Source: Plotosus lineatus
Lineage: Eukaryota > Chordata > Actinopteri > Siluriformes > Plotosidae
Assembly (NCBI GenBank): GCA_024760905.1
Contig: CM045750.1
Location: 14,157,919 to 14,221,918, forward strand
Direction of reading: 5' to 3'
DNA: 64,000 nucleotides
A program made the position numbers and the translations under genes. How positions within the stretch are numbered: the first letter of the stretch is position 1; every line of letters begins with the position of its first letter. The notes beneath the pieces were generated by a model, which worked only from the letters and a program-made list of their open reading frames with translations, did not search any database and had not been told where the DNA came from. Positions 44,035 through 56,553 of the stretch are shown here, piece by piece.

Positions 44035-45539
44035 TATCAGACGTGATCAACCCTTTATTAAATGTAATACATTCTTCACTTAGCACTGGTTATGTACCTA
44101 AATCCTTTAAACTAGCAGTTATCAAACATCTAATTAAAAAACCTGATCTCGACCCATATCAACCGTCCATATCAAATGCTTGATATGCGAAAAATTATGA
44201 AATGCATATTGAAATGCATATCAATATCAAAGCTTGCTTTTATCTCTGGGATCTTAGAAAAAGCTGTAGAGCAGAAGTGTTCATGTCTTTGTAGGAATAA
44301 CATTCACGAAATATATCCAGAGTGGATGTCCAGAATGCAGGAATTCCAGAATGCCGCAGCGAGAGTCCTTACTAGAACTAGAAGGCGCGAGCATGTCACC
44401 CAATCTTATTTACCCTGCAGTGGCTCCCAGTTAAATTTCTAATTGAATATAAAATACGTACTACTTTAGTTTTAACCTGTCAAGCACTTAATGATCTCGT
44501 GCCACATTATCTTGGTAAACTTCTTGTCGTTTATGATCCAGCACACCCTCCTTAGATCACAAGCTACAGGATGCTTAGTGATACCTCGAATAATGAAGAC
44601 TACCACAGGAGCAGAACTTTCTCTTACAAACCCCGTCAGTTATGGAATATGGACTCAGACACGGTCTCTGTTTTTTAAAACGAGGCTGAAAACTAACTTG
44701 TTTAGTCAAGCATTTTATTAATAGTCTTTTAGGTAAAGGAGCAGATCTGGGGGTCTGAGGCATAGAGAGTTCTGGTAAACTGTGATGTTGGGATGCTGTC
44801 GCTGCCCCCCCCCCCCACTCTACATGCTTATCCAGGTCCATTGACAGTGGGGTGGCTGATTGCCCAATGTCACAGGGTGCCCTCATGTCTGTCTTCCTTC
44901 TGGTTCTCTCACTTTTAGTTATGCTGCCATAGCCAGTCATGCCGGAGTCCCTGCTAGCACTCAGCAATAATAAAATCTTCTATTTCTATTCCATGACTAT
45001 GAGTATGCCTAATAATCTTTCTCTCTCTCTCCCCCCCTCTCTCTATTTTTGTTGAGGTGCTTCTTCTCCTTTTGGGATGCTGGTGATCCTGATCCTTCTG
45101 CTTTCTAAGTCCTGTGGTCTGTCCTGGTGTGCTGATGCTGGCTGGAGTCCTCATCTTGGAAGCCCTTCCTTCTTGCTGATGAAGATCTAGATGGACCCAG
45201 ATGTGCACTAACAGACCGTTAACATGACTTTTCACTGCTGGTGATATGGACTCTTTCCCACAATTATTTAGGACTTGCATTTGTATAACCAAGTGGACTA
45301 CTTTTTGGACTGTAATGAATGTCTCATATACTGTATATGTTTTTTCCTCGCATCTACTGAGGTAGTTTTTCCTTGCCACCGTCTTGCTCATTCGGGATAT
45401 GTAGGGGTAATAGGAAATGTTTACATGCCTTTATATTTTGTAAGCCCCTACTTTCACTGTTTTATTGTGTAAAGATGCTCTGCGACAATGTCAATTGTTA
45501 AAAGCACTATACGTACGTGTTCTAAGTTGACCCTGGGGC

Positions 45540-46027
45540 ATCTGGTTAGAATGTCTCCCAAACACCTCCCTGGTGTGGTGGTTCGGGCATATCCAACTAG
45601 GACGAGACCCTGGGGTCAACGTAGAACACACTGGAGGGTTCATCAGTTCATCATTTTCTATAAACGTTTAATCCTAATTAGGGTCACGGGGAGGCTGGTG
45701 CCCATCCCAGCCAACTTCAGGCGAGGGCAGAGTACACCCTGGACAGCTCGCCAGGCCATCGCAGGGCGGAAACACGCTGACGGCTTTGCAGCCTACTCTT
45801 GTCGAAAGTCAGCAATGGTTCTTTTACATGCCTCACACCATAGACAGTGACAGACATGGCCGGCCTTTGATAACCCAGTTAGCTGCACTGGGGAGGACAG
45901 TGACAACCTTGTGGAGCGTGGGAATCGACCCCCCAACCTTTGGATCAGCGATCCAGCGCCCCATACCACTAGACCACCACTGCCACACACTGGAGGGATT
46001 ACAGTATATCTCTCGGCTGGTCTGGGA
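45540..46027 (+). mobile_element. LINE 3' fragment split by a SINE
   Basis: The text CCTGGTGTGGTGGTTCGGGC and, beyond the SINE, TATCTCTCGGCTGGTCTGGG match the 3' end seen at 13360-13590. Confidence 0.65.
45639..45984 (-). mobile_element. tRNA-derived SINE, L2-type tail
   Basis: Full-length antisense copy with a perfect 13-bp duplication ACACACTGGAGGG (45626-45638, 45985-45997). Confidence 0.94.
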
Positions 46028-46028
46028 A

Positions 46029-46355
46029 TGTCAGTGGCCTGGTGGTAAAATGCTGGCTCACTGATCCCAAGGTTGGTGGTTCAAGCCCCACTCTCAATGG
46101 GTTGTCACTGTCCCCCGAGTGCAGCAAACTGCCTATCAAAAGCCGGTCATGTCGCTCACTGTCTATGGTATATAATATCCATTGCTAATTTTCGTAAAGA
46201 GTAGGCTACATAGCCGTTAGCTTGTTTCTGCCCTGCGATGGACTGGCATTCTGTTCAGGGTGTACCCTGCCCTTGCCCAGAGTCAGCTGAGATGGGCAGC
46301 AGCCTCTCTGCAACCCTAATTAGGATTAAACGGTTCAGAAAATGAATGAATGAAG
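46029..46355 (+). mobile_element. tRNA-derived SINE, L2-type tail, older copy
   Basis: Sense copy with B-box GGTTCAAGCCCC and tail ATTAGGATTAAACGGTTCAG. The body is more diverged than in neighbouring copies. Confidence 0.85.
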
Positions 46356-46734
46356 ATGGAGATCACAAGAAATATTCCAATCCGAGGCTGATGTTATAAA
46401 GGTAGAGCAGCTCCCTTAAGAACTGAATCAAAAAGATCTAATGGAGGTAATATTTCCTTTGTTTACCATCTATCATCTGGAGTGTAAGAAGGAAGGGTTA
46501 ACAATCACTGATCCATTCACTGCCTTTCATTCACTGAGTTCCATCATCATTTATACCATTTGTCATGTTAATTTAATTCTCCATTTAACAAGTTCTTGTT
46601 GTCTGTTCATATTAATGTTTGGGGTTTTGCTCATTGAAAGTTTGCCTGCCTTCCTGAGAAGAACGTCTGAATAGTGGTGTACAGGCCTCTATTTATGGGC
46701 TCGAGTTTCATTATGAATAAATATGTTTTCTGTA

Positions 46735-46830
46735 CAGACACTCCCCGCTTTACGTTCATTCGTTTTACATATTTTTTTATTTTAAGTTTTAAAAAATGTT
46801 CAAGAAAAAAAAAAAAAAAAGTACAATCTT
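46735..46830 (+). mobile_element. End fragment of the CTCCCCGACTTAC element
   Basis: CAGACACTCCCCGCTTTACG at the start matches the termini at 7674 and 25092. The right end is not recognised. Confidence 0.6.
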
Positions 46831-46994
46831 GTAGCTGGTTATGTTGGAGGGAAAAAAGGGCAGTTCTACATTGTAGGTTGTCACTCCTGCTGATCTGGCC
46901 ACATATTTTCATCACCATCCCATCTGATATTCTCTATTGCAGTACATCAGAAAATCTCTCTTTCTGTGCCTGAATCACCTGCCACAAGAATCTG

Positions 46995-47115
46995 CTGTGA
47001 TTCCTTACAGGCAGTATCCATTACATCAACTGAAAAACAAAGCATGGACGAGTGGCTGGTGCTCATACAGTACAGTACTTTTTACCTTTGTGCTAAAAAG
47101 AATTCTGAAGATAAT
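46995..47115. repeat. Unclassified dispersed repeat, copy 1
   Basis: GGCAGTATCCATTACATCAA and following text match 48066-48085 plus 48456-48560 (GTATCCATTACAGCAACTGA). Confidence 0.6.
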
Positions 47116-47421
47116 CTGTTTTATTTTAAAAGGCTAAAATAATAGTTAGAAAATTCCTTTGCGATTATGTGAACACAGATGAAAAACGTTAGTCTGATTA
47201 AAAAAGCAATAAAATTGTCCTTCTTTTGATTAGTTGGAAAATCAGCATTTGTGGATTTGATTATAGACTCGAAATGGATAGGAAAAAAAACTTTCCTCTG
47301 AAATTCATCAGTCTATTTGTTATGAGAAATGATGGCTATTTCAAATGAAAAACTGCCAAGAAACTGAAGATCTTTTACAACGGTATGTACTACTCCCTTC
47401 ACAGGACCTCAGATATATCAA

Positions 47422-47720
47422 TGTCTTCTTCTTCTTTTCCTTTCGGCTGTTCCCTTCAGGGGTCGCCACAGCGAATCATCTGCCTCCATCTCACCCTATC
47501 CTCTGCATCTTCTTCTCTTACACCAGCTACCTTCATGTCCTCCTTCACCACTTCCATAAATCTCTTCTTTGGTCTTCCTCTACACCTTCTGGCTGGTAGT
47601 TCCAACCTCAGAATCCTACTACCAATATACTCACTATCCCTCCTCTGCACATGTCCAAACCATCTCAATTTAGCCTCTTTGACGGTGTCTCCAAAACATC
47701 TCAGAGTGTCTAATCTTAGA
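47422..47720 (-). mobile_element. RTE-type LINE 3' fragment
   Basis: In antisense it encodes KLRWFGHVQRRDSEYIGSRI and KKRFMEVVKEDMKVAGVREE. It ends with (CTT)n at 47424-47436. Confidence 0.87.
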
Positions 47721-47779
47721 AAAAGATCCATAACAGGTCTGAAATTGGTAGCTTCATTAAACAGTACCTTCACAACACC

Positions 47780-48431
47780 AGTCTCCATTTCAACAGTGAA
47801 AAGGTGACTTCTGGAGTTGCAAAGAAAAAGCCATGTCTAAGACTGGTCGGCAACACAGACACTGGACAGACTAAAATTGGGGAAGTGCGATGGATGTGTT
47901 TGGGTTACAAAGAAGAAAATGTTTAAGGTGTCAAATAAACAAAAAGCTGCTCAAGGGGTGTTTGATGCCATCTGTCAAGCATGGGGTGGGAAATGTGATT
48001 GTCTTGAGGTGTTGTGGAGGTTGTAAAGTGGCAGATTTGTATAGAGTGATGATGTATGATTTCTCGAAGGCAGTATCCATTACAGCAAAATGTTGAGGTT
48101 CTCTTTGGGAGTAACGAGGATGGATAGGATCAGAAACGAGTACATCAGAGGGACAGCACATGTTAGATGTTTTGGAGACAAAGTCAGAGAGGCTAGATTG
48201 AGATGGTTTGGACATGTACAGAACCTCCTCTAGTTAGTGAGAATATTGGTAGTAGGATGCTGAGGTTGGAACTACCAGGCAGAAGGCCCAGAGGAAGACC
48301 AAAGAGAAGATTTATGGATGTGGTGAAGGCGGACATGAAGGTCGTTGGAGTAAGAGTAGAAGATGCAGAGGATAGGGAGAGATGGAGGCAGATCATTTGC
48401 TGTGGCGACCCCTGAAGGGAACAGCCAAAAG

Positions 48432-48463
<32 letters not shown>

Positions 48464-48600
48464 TCCATTACAGCAACTGACAAACAAAACATGGATGGGT
48501 GACTGGAGCCCGAGTACAGTACATTTTACTTCCCTGCAGACAAGAATTCTCCAGGTGGCAGTGATGAGCAGACCATCCTCCATCTGCATCCTCTGGTGGG
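47780..48600 (+). mobile_element. Tc1-like transposon relic, split by RTE
   Basis: The sense strand encodes degraded Tc1 text: LPSVKHGVGNVIV-like residues at 47965-48010, followed by KVADLYRV; Tc1 transposases have VKHGGGSVMVWG here. Stops and frameshifts are present. The RTE fragment at 48088-48455 interrupts it. Confidence 0.65.
48088..48455 (+). mobile_element. RTE-type LINE, 5'-truncated, (GAA)n tail
   Basis: Sense fragment from TGTTGAGGTTCTCTTTGG to AACAGCCAAAAGAAGAAGAA, encoding RPRGRPKRRFMDVVKADMKV. A GTATCCATTACAGCAA duplication (about 48072-48087 and 48462-48477) flanks it. Confidence 0.9.
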
Positions 48601-48689
48601 CATGAAACAATTCTGCTCTTACATTTAAGCTGATGTAAACCGAAACTACACCACAACCAGGACATAACTGGGCAGGTCAGGTTGTGTGA

Positions 48690-48975
48690 AACCTATAATT
48701 TTGAGGCTGGTGTCCATCTCAGTCAACTCTAGGCAAGGGCAGAGTACACACTGGACAGCTCACCAGGCCACTGCAGGGCAGAAACACACTGATGGCAATA
48801 TAGCCTTTATGTAGGATCTCAAAGGTTCCTTTACACACCTCTCACCACAGACAATGACAGACATGACTGACCTTTGATCACCCAGTTAGCTGCACTACGG
48901 GGAGACCAGTGACAACCCAGTGACAGTGGGGCTTCAGTAATCCAGTACCCTACCACTGGGCCACTACTGCCCCAA
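48690..48975 (-). mobile_element. tRNA-derived SINE, L2 group, old copy
   Basis: Antisense, with a decayed tail (GAGGCTGGTGTCCATCTCAG) and head (CCTACCACTGGGCCACTACT). Confidence 0.8.
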
Positions 48976-50075
48976 CATTAAAACTAGAAAATGAAAATAA
49001 AAGTTATGAGAGAGAAAAAGAAGGGTTAAATTCTGGCTTTACCTCCTTTTTAGTCTTAGTGTGATTATTTCCTTCAGCGAGCTACTTTAAAGCTAAACAT
49101 GGTTATTATGATACTTATATGTGAGCATTAGCATTTGTATTAGTCACAATTAATCTGATTTCTACTGCATTCTCCCTCGATGGATGCTTTTGTTTAGCAA
49201 AGTATTAATAAAACCAAAAGGTAATACAAACTGGCTTTTTTCCAACACTGATCTCTCGTAACTTACAGAAAAAACAAACAAACAAAAAAAAAAGCCATTT
49301 GGGCATCCAAATGTATGTCCATCTTAAAAGAGTAAAACATAATCTGACAGACCAAACTTTAAAGTGTTGTAATGACAAAAAGACCTGGATGACTGGTAAG
49401 ACACACACACACAGCACCTTATACCACTAGGCCACCACTACCCATATTCTATTCTATTCTATTATATCATAGCATATCATATTATATTATATTATTAAAA
49501 CAATTGCATGTGGTTGGAGCTTTAATATATTCAATAAATCTGAGCTTGGTGCCATCTTGTGTTTTAAATATGTAATAGGCTGTATTCCCTGAAAGTTGCT
49601 GCAAGAATTGTGCAGTGACGAGTCAAATTCCTTCAAGAATGATCTATAAAGTTCTTCCAGCAATCTGCTGTTGTTACTCATAAGCACTCAGAATATCTCA
49701 GTAAATAAAGCATAATTTTTAAGATGACATGAAATCGACTCCAAACTATTTGTATCCTTTGGAGAATGACCAGCGTTTGCAAAAATATTGAAATCCTGTA
49801 TTTTAGCTGTAGCTTTGACTACTTATATTTACATAGGTGTACAGAGGCCCATTTTCAGCAACCTGTGTTCCAGTGGCACAATTTCAATCATACAAGCTTT
49901 GCATTAATGTCATGTAGTCGTGTTAAAAGCTTAATTAATAATTATAAGCCCTTTTGCACTTTAAAAAAGATAAAAAAGGTAAGAAAGGTAAAGCTCCCAC
50001 CACATACATGTATGTACTGTATATATGAAAGCTTTTGAAACCCCTAAGAATTTTATATATTTCTGCATAAATAAC
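48976..50075. other. gjb1 intron, little recognised
   Basis: Holds a 30-bp SINE head remnant at 49412-49441 (ATACCACTAGGCCACCACTA) next to a (TTCTA)n tract at 49446-49465. Otherwise nothing seen. Confidence 0.5.
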
Positions 50076-50077
50076 AT

Positions 50078-50408
50078 TCATTAATTTTCTGAATCGTTTA
50101 ATCCTAATTAGGGTCACGGGGAGGCTGGCGCCCATCTCAGCTGACTCTGGGCGAGGGTGGAGTACACCCTGGACAGCTCGTCGGGGCAATACAGTGCAGA
50201 AACATGCCGACGGCTAAGCAGCTACTCTTGAAGAACCTCACCGATGGTTGTTGCCTCTCACTATAAACAGTGGGAGACAAGGCCGGCCTTTGATAACCCA
50301 GTTAGCTGCACTGGGGGGGGACAGCAGTGATAACTGCTGACATTGGGGCTTGAACCTCCAACCTTGTGATTGGTAATCCATCACCTTTCCACGGAACCCA
50401 CCACTACC
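50078..50408 (-). mobile_element. tRNA-derived SINE, L2-type tail, old copy
   Basis: Antisense with tail CCTAATTAGGGTCACGGGGA and a diverged head (GGGGCTTGAACCTCCAACCT). Confidence 0.85.
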
Positions 50409-50774
50409 CTTGCAGTGGATTTATATTGTGGATTAACCAGCAATAAAACATTTTATTTGTATTTATCAAACATCTTATTTTGCAGCGGTTCATAAGAATT
50501 TTAATAAAGCAGTAGAGTTTAAATTGATCAAAGCTTTGAATTTTTATGCCAATTTATTACCATGCGACAAAAGTATAGCCAATAATACTCTCGAAATAAA
50601 CCAGACACGAAACACTTGTTCTGGTTTCTTTCCTTTTGTGTTTAAATCATTGCTAACATCTCAATTTATTATTATAATCGAATTTTTTTTTTACACTCTT
50701 GGTTGACAGGACAGCTTAACCAAAGAAATATCGATAAATTACTCATTACATATTCTGGTTCTTTATTATTATTT

Positions 50775-51127
50775 AGTTCAGTTCATTTTCTGTAACCCCT
50801 TAATCCTAATTAGGGTCACAGGGAGGCTGGCGCCCATCCCAGCCGACTCCAGGAGAGGGCAGAATACGTCCTGGACAGCTCGCCAGGCCATCGCAGGGTG
50901 GAAACACGTTAATGTCTTTGCAGCTACTCTTGTCAAAAGTCAGCAATGGTTCTTTTACATGAACCTCACACCATCGACAGTGAGAGACATGGCCGGCCTT
51001 TGATAACCCAGTTAGCTGCACTGGGTGTGGGTGTGTGTGTGCAGTGACAACCTGTGGAGAGTGGGGCTTGAACCCCCAACCTTAGGATCAGTGAACCAGC
51101 ACGTATACCACCAGGCCACCACTGCCT
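50775..51127 (-). mobile_element. tRNA-derived SINE, L2-type tail
   Basis: Antisense, full length, with an inserted GT-rich run near 51025-51040. Head appears as ATACCACCAGGCCACCACTG. Confidence 0.88.
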
Positions 51128-51337
51128 ATTATGATTTATTCTGTCATTTTGTGTAAAAGGATTCTTTCCTTCGAAAACAGGAAAATGAATCTAATGGCTC
51201 AACTGCTGGGTGATGACTGCATATGCATCAGGAGGTTACAGTCAGGTCAGTCCATTATGAAAGAATTGAGATTAATTAGCACAAGTTTATTATTTATCTA
51301 GATTTAATTTAGGGAATTTATTTAAAAAAATGTATGT

Positions 51338-51625
51338 GGGGCAGTGGTCTAGTGGTATAGGGCGCTGGATCGCTGATCCAAAGGTTGGGGGTTCGAGTCC
51401 CACTCTCCACTCTCCCCCAGTGCAGCTAACTGGGTTATCAAAGGCAGGCCATGTCTCTCACTGTCTATGGTGTTTCTGTCCCTTGCTAAAAAGGGTTGTG
51501 ACAGGAAGGGCATCCGACGTAAAAAAAAAAAAAAAAAACCTCTGCCAAATCAAACGTGCGAATCAGATGATTCGCTGTGGCGACTCCCGAGTAAAAGGGA
51601 AAAAGCCGAAAGGAATACAGACAGA
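51338..51625 (+). mobile_element. tRNA-derived SINE, RTE-type tail, internal deletion
   Basis: Head to tail in sense but the body lacks about 70 bp between GTCTATGGTG and TTTCTGTCCC. Tail GCCGAAAGGAATACAGACAG. An A-tract expansion lies at 51522-51538. Confidence 0.92.
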
Positions 51626-51984
51626 ATTTAAAAAGATGTATGTGAGCACAAGTCCAACACAAATTAGACAATTCAAAGTAAATTATAGAGAGGGTTGGGG
51701 CAAAGTGACCTCAGAATGACCAATAAAATAATGCAGTATATCATATCTGTTGGTGTGGGGGGTCTTTCAACATGATCCCAGGCACAGATCACCAGAATTT
51801 AATCGTTGGTTACTTGTACCACACCCGATCCTTGGGGGGAAAAAATCATCCAAAGCGGTGCATTACTTTTTGAGTTATGTTACACACAAACAGACAAACA
51901 AACAAACAAACCAACATGGATGAAAACAACCTCCTGTTAGAGGTAAATATAAACTTACAATTCCACAAGTTCAGTCTCAGTTCA

Positions 51985-52245
51985 TTAATTAGGCAGTGGT
52001 GGCTTGGTTTTAAAGGTGCTGGATCACTGATCCTAAGGTTGGGGGTTCGAGTCCCACTCTCCACAAGCTTGTCACTGTCCCCACCAGTGCAGCTAACTGG
52101 GTTATCAAAGGCGGGCCATGTCTCTCACTGTCAATGATGAGATGTTCATGTAAAAGAACCATTGCTGACTTTCGAAAAGATTAGGCTGCAAAGCCGTCAG
52201 CATGTTTCCGCCCCTTGCTAAAGGTTGTATCAGGAAGGGCATCAC
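51985..52245 (+). mobile_element. tRNA-derived SINE, 3'-truncated
   Basis: Head GGCAGTGGTGGCTTGGTTTT, B-box GGTTCGAGTCCC and body, broken off after CAGGAAGGGCATC. The tail is missing. Confidence 0.85.
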
Positions 52246-52681
52246 AAATAAAATAACACTCTTCTGTGTCAATTTGTAATGTGTCAGGGGGCTGAGTGAA
52301 AAAAATATAAACCAAATCATAAAAGCATTTGTAAGGCAACAAATTAGCCGCAAACAAAGCACAAATGACTGAGACCATTTCTCTGAAATTTGGGGGTGCT
52401 AGCTTTTTTTATAGTAAGTCTATATTACACCACGATCGCCTGATGCCCCCCATGACTGCCTGCCAAATAAACGCTTTGTGTGCTATTTAACCCCATTCTT
52501 ATTATTATTGAAGCACAATAGTACTTTCTGTCAACTATAATTGGTCTGAATAACACCCATCTTTCAAGGTGCCATATGTGTAATTTTAAAGATAGGTGAT
52601 ATATAAAAGTAGTTCCTCTGTGATAAGATAAAAAAAAAAAAAAAACACTTTTAGAACTAATCAGCAACATGTTTGTTTTGT

Positions 52682-52712
<31 letters not shown>

Positions 52713-52779
52713 CACACTCCATGAATGTTATTTTTCAACAGCTGAAATAAAGTTGGTTGGGAAGTAGAGCTTGAACTTT

Positions 52780-52810
<31 letters not shown>
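52246..52810. other. gjb1 intron, nothing recognised
   Basis: Contains (AAT)n at 52686-52711 and A-tracts at 52630-52645 and 52783-52814. Confidence 0.5.
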
Positions 52811-52814
<4 letters not shown>

Positions 52815-52816
<2 letters not shown>

Positions 52817-53120
52817 TGATGGTGCACCAGCTGGGAGAATGAAGGCTCAGTCTCACCCAAAATCCCTGAAACATGTCCAGCACGCCTCTGTTCATGTGCC
52901 GTCCCCCTGTGGGTTACATTTTAGCACTCAAATAACCGATATATAACTAAGAGAATCCGGTCATTTTTCAAAATAAAAGACTTTTTCAAAATTAAAAATC
53001 GTTCAGACTCAGATAACAAATAAAACTGAAATAATTAATTATTTCTTCTGCGGACCGGTACCAATTGAGCCACGGACCGGTACCGGTCCGCGGGCCGGTG
53101 GGTTGGGGACCACTGCGATA
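52815..53120 (-). mobile_element. hAT-like element end
   Basis: The right terminus GGTTGGGGACCACTG and the GGACCGGTACCGGTCCGCGG palindrome before it are typical of a fish hAT family. The other end is missing. Confidence 0.65.
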
Positions 53121-53567
53121 GACTGATTGTGGTCAGAGCAGGTCATGAATCTGCCTAAAGTTTCTGCAGGGATACCATATCATCAGCAAAATGTTCTGTG
53201 TATGAGACCAGTAAGTAACTCATCTGAGACAGTTTACAGACGAGTTTTCCTTCAACACGTCATTGGATCTAATCAAGCACAATTTTATTAACAGTCTTCC
53301 ATTCATAACATATTACAGTACAGTAGTTTTTGTATTTCAAAACACTTCAGACAACAAAATATCGAGAAAACTTTGTCACAGTAGCATATACATTCTTTAT
53401 TTAATGTAAATATAACGTTATATAACACATTTTAAATGGATTTCGTGATGTCTAACCCCACCCCCAAGAACAGTATTTCCAGGAATCCCCTTTGCAAATT
53501 CCCAAGGGATTCCTGGGAAAACTGGACCCCGGGGACAGGGAAGCTAATGATTGCATTTTTCATTAAA

Positions 53568-53611
<44 letters not shown>

Positions 53612-54601
53612 CCACACACACACAAAATTGTTCACACTTCCTGTAAAACTTTTTAAACTTATTTATTGACTGTAGATTTTATCAGTGTTAAAGTGATGAG
53701 CTTGGAAGAGCAGCTGGAAGTTCTGTGGTTTAGCACTGCTTGTTTACATTAAACACAAGTTTTTTTTTAAATTGCAAGGAATAACAATATTAAAATGTAA
53801 ACTTAAAGACACGCTCGTCACATTCTCCAAAGATATTTCATCTACATTCTATTATAAAATCTGGTTCATATAAAATGAAAACAGATATGGATGTTTGTTT
53901 ACTGTTGCAGTGTCCCTCTTCCCGTGCTACAGTGCTTCATCTCAGACTCCCAACTGACCAGAGATGCAGCACTGCACCTTGGGCCTGAGGACTGATTCAC
54001 ACCCACACCCATTTTCTGTAATGGGTAAAATTGTTCTTGATTATGTCGAGAGGAAAGGCACGGTAACCCTGGGCTGAACTGGTTTTATATCTGAATATCT
54101 TCTAAAAGTGGCAGAACGTTTAACAACAAAATACTGATCCGCTCCAGAGACACGATCAAAGCAAAGTTGTGAGGTGTACTTTACTGAACTACTGAACAAA
54201 CCAACCATGTGGAGGCTCTTCACTTTCCCAGAATTCAACAAGCCACAGAGCAGCGAGGATCTTTACCCAGCAGGAAGATGAAGAAAAACTGAAACAAAAC
54301 AGCAACACTTTAAACTGATCAGTCAGATTTGAGTAGAATAGATCGGAATTTTGTTCATAAAAGATATCAAGAGTGAATAAGGTTTGTACAGCCAATCTGA
54401 AATTCAAATAGAATTTAAAACTTTAAAAAAAATTCAGGACAAAAATATTTTAAAAAGTTCTTATTATAATTAATTCAGATTCATTCATGTCAGGATTGAA
54501 AACTTTAAACTCAGTTTGATTTGCAGGTTGGAAACATTTTTACAAAAATGATGACACAAGTTAAATCGATGTAAAATTCTGTTAGTTATATCTATTTGTT
54601 C

Positions 54602-54651
<50 letters not shown>

Positions 54652-54660
54652 TTTTATTTA
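53121..54660. other. gjb1 intron, nothing gene-like
   Basis: Includes a short hairpin TTTCCAGGAATCCC / GGGATTCCTGGGAAA at 53477-53520, an A-tract plus (CA)n at 53565-53624, and (GT)n at 54605-54645. No gene or element recognised. Confidence 0.5.
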
Positions 54661-54686
54661 AGCTGATCATTGGTATGTGTATTATA

Positions 54687-55039
54687 GGGGGCAGTGGTGG
54701 TCTAGTGGTATAGGGCGCTGGATCGCTGATCCAAAGGTTGGGGGTTCGAGTCCCACTATCCACAAGGTTGTCAGTGCCCCCAGTGCAGCTAACTGGGTTA
54801 GCAAAGGCAGGCCATGTCTGTCACTGTCTATGGTGAGAGGCATGTAAAGGAACCATTGCTGACTTTCGTAAAGAGTAGCTGCAAAGCTGTCAGCGTGTTT
54901 CTCTCCCTTTCTAAAAAAAAGTGTTGTGACAGGAAGGGCATCCGACGTAAAAAAAACCTCTGCCAAATCAAACGTGCGAATCAAATGATTCGCTGTGGCG
55001 ACTCTTGAGTAAAAGGGAAAAAGCCAAAAGGAAGACAGA
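54687..55039 (+). mobile_element. tRNA-derived SINE, RTE-type tail
   Basis: Full length; 19-bp duplication CATTGGTATGTGTATTATA against CATTGGTATGTGCATTATA (54668-54686, 55040-55058). Confidence 0.95.
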
Positions 55040-55058
55040 CATTGGTATGTGCATTATA

Positions 55059-56065
55059 TAGCTCCATCAGCATAATTTGTCTCTGCACTGGTGCACAACA
55101 ACTATATATTGGTAATACCAGCATTATTTATTTTTAAGAAAATCAAATCAAATTAAAAAAAAAAAACAATGCAGAAATTCCTGGGCTCTTTCTGAGCATT
55201 CTTTAAGACACAGGAGGTTCTGATTGCCCCAACTCCTTCATCTGCGATCTCCTTGCGCCCATATAGGGAATTGTGAAGGAATCTTATTTTGGGATAATGG
55301 AAAATGTAGCTGGAGTTGTGATAAACACTCTTTCAACCTCTCATGGCGAGTGATTGTGGAAGCAGATAGTTGGTCACTGCTAAACGTAGCCGTCCCTCCC
55401 CTTCTGTCTCCTTGTTCTGACTGCATACATTCCCTTTTCTAGTCACAGTCTGCTGCAGTGAGACATAAAAGGCAAAAAGAGCTCAGGTGATGGAGAAGCG
55501 AAGAAATGGAATCAAAAGCACTGCCAAAAGGAGTAAATATGACACAGTGACATTACTGAACAAGATCACAGCTGATATTTCATGTGTGACTTTACTATAA
55601 AAATAAACAAACCTCCACTTTCATGGAGCTGCAGATCCTGAACCTAACCATGATAATAATGTCTAACTTAACCCATTCAACATAACCACACAAGTATCAT
55701 AAATATCTGGGGAAAAAATTAAATAAAAAATACACAGCATCCTGTAACAGTGAATATACATATATATATATATATATATATATCTCATACTGAGGAAAAA
55801 ATATATTACTTTTTTTTTGGGCGGGGGGATGAAATCACGATACAATTCTCATCAAATGTACTATATTTAACCAACCATAATAATATTACTTTTGATAATT
55901 CAGGTAATTTTGTATTTATTAATAATATCCAGAACTTGCAGAAGGAAAATTAAATGACTTGGTTCTGATGCAGAAGGACGACTGAGTTTAAACTACAGAT
56001 TTATTTCTGTCATACATTCACCCAAACAGCTTTTAAAGATGTTTAAAGATGGCTACTGTAAATAA
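55059..56065. other. gjb1 intron, nothing recognised
   Basis: TA repeat at 55755-55782. Short open frames near 55224-55442 on both strands show no family resemblance. Confidence 0.45.
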
Positions 56066-56078
56066 GAGGAGAGAGAGG

Positions 56079-56127
<49 letters not shown>

Positions 56128-56221
56128 AAGAGAGAGGAGAAAGAGAGAAAGCAAGAGAAAGAGAGGGGAGAGAGAGAGAGCTAGCAAGAGAAGAGAGGAA
56201 GAGGAAAGAAGAGAGGGGAGG

Positions 56222-56269
<48 letters not shown>

Positions 56270-56285
56270 AAGAGAAAGTGAGGGG

Positions 56286-56330
<45 letters not shown>

Positions 56331-56360
56331 GAAAGAAAGAAAGCAAGAGAAAGTGAGGGG

Positions 56361-56413
<53 letters not shown>

Positions 56414-56498
56414 GGGAGAAAGAGAGAAAGCAAGAGAAAGAGGGGGAGAGAGAGAGAGAGAGCTAGCAAGAGAAGAGAGGAAGAGGAAAGAAGAGAGG

Positions 56499-56550
<52 letters not shown>
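56066..56550. repeat. Long (GA)n array with higher-order duplication
   Basis: About 485 bp of almost pure purine on the plus strand. A complex unit, GAAAGCAAGAGAAAGAG through GAGCTAGCAAGAGAAGAG to GGAAGAGGAAAGAAGAG, appears at about 56147-56218 and again at 56427-56500, with other variants between. Confidence 0.95.

Positions 56551-56553
<3 letters not shown>

Larger units (their letters stand above)
42770..45520 (+). mobile_element. L2-like LINE, broken, with two SINE insertions
   Basis: The sense strand shows an ORF2 remnant: NVAPLKRKPIRENKLAPWYN around 42850-42915, then after two SINEs QNAAARVLTRTRRREHVTQS at 44340-44400, a typical reverse-transcriptase C-terminal motif. Frameshifts and stops interrupt it. 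Downstream 3' UTR text (CTCTGCGACAATGTCAATTG, ending near 45520) is a common fish LINE end. Clade assignment to L2 is by motif only. Confidence 0.78.

Noticed and set aside
55224..55442. Overlapping open frames on both strands as a candidate exon
   Set aside because: No homology, no flanking splice sites that fit a neighbouring gene.
56053..56469. Open frames across the GA array
   Set aside because: A pure dinucleotide repeat gives artificial Ser-Leu or Arg-Glu frames.
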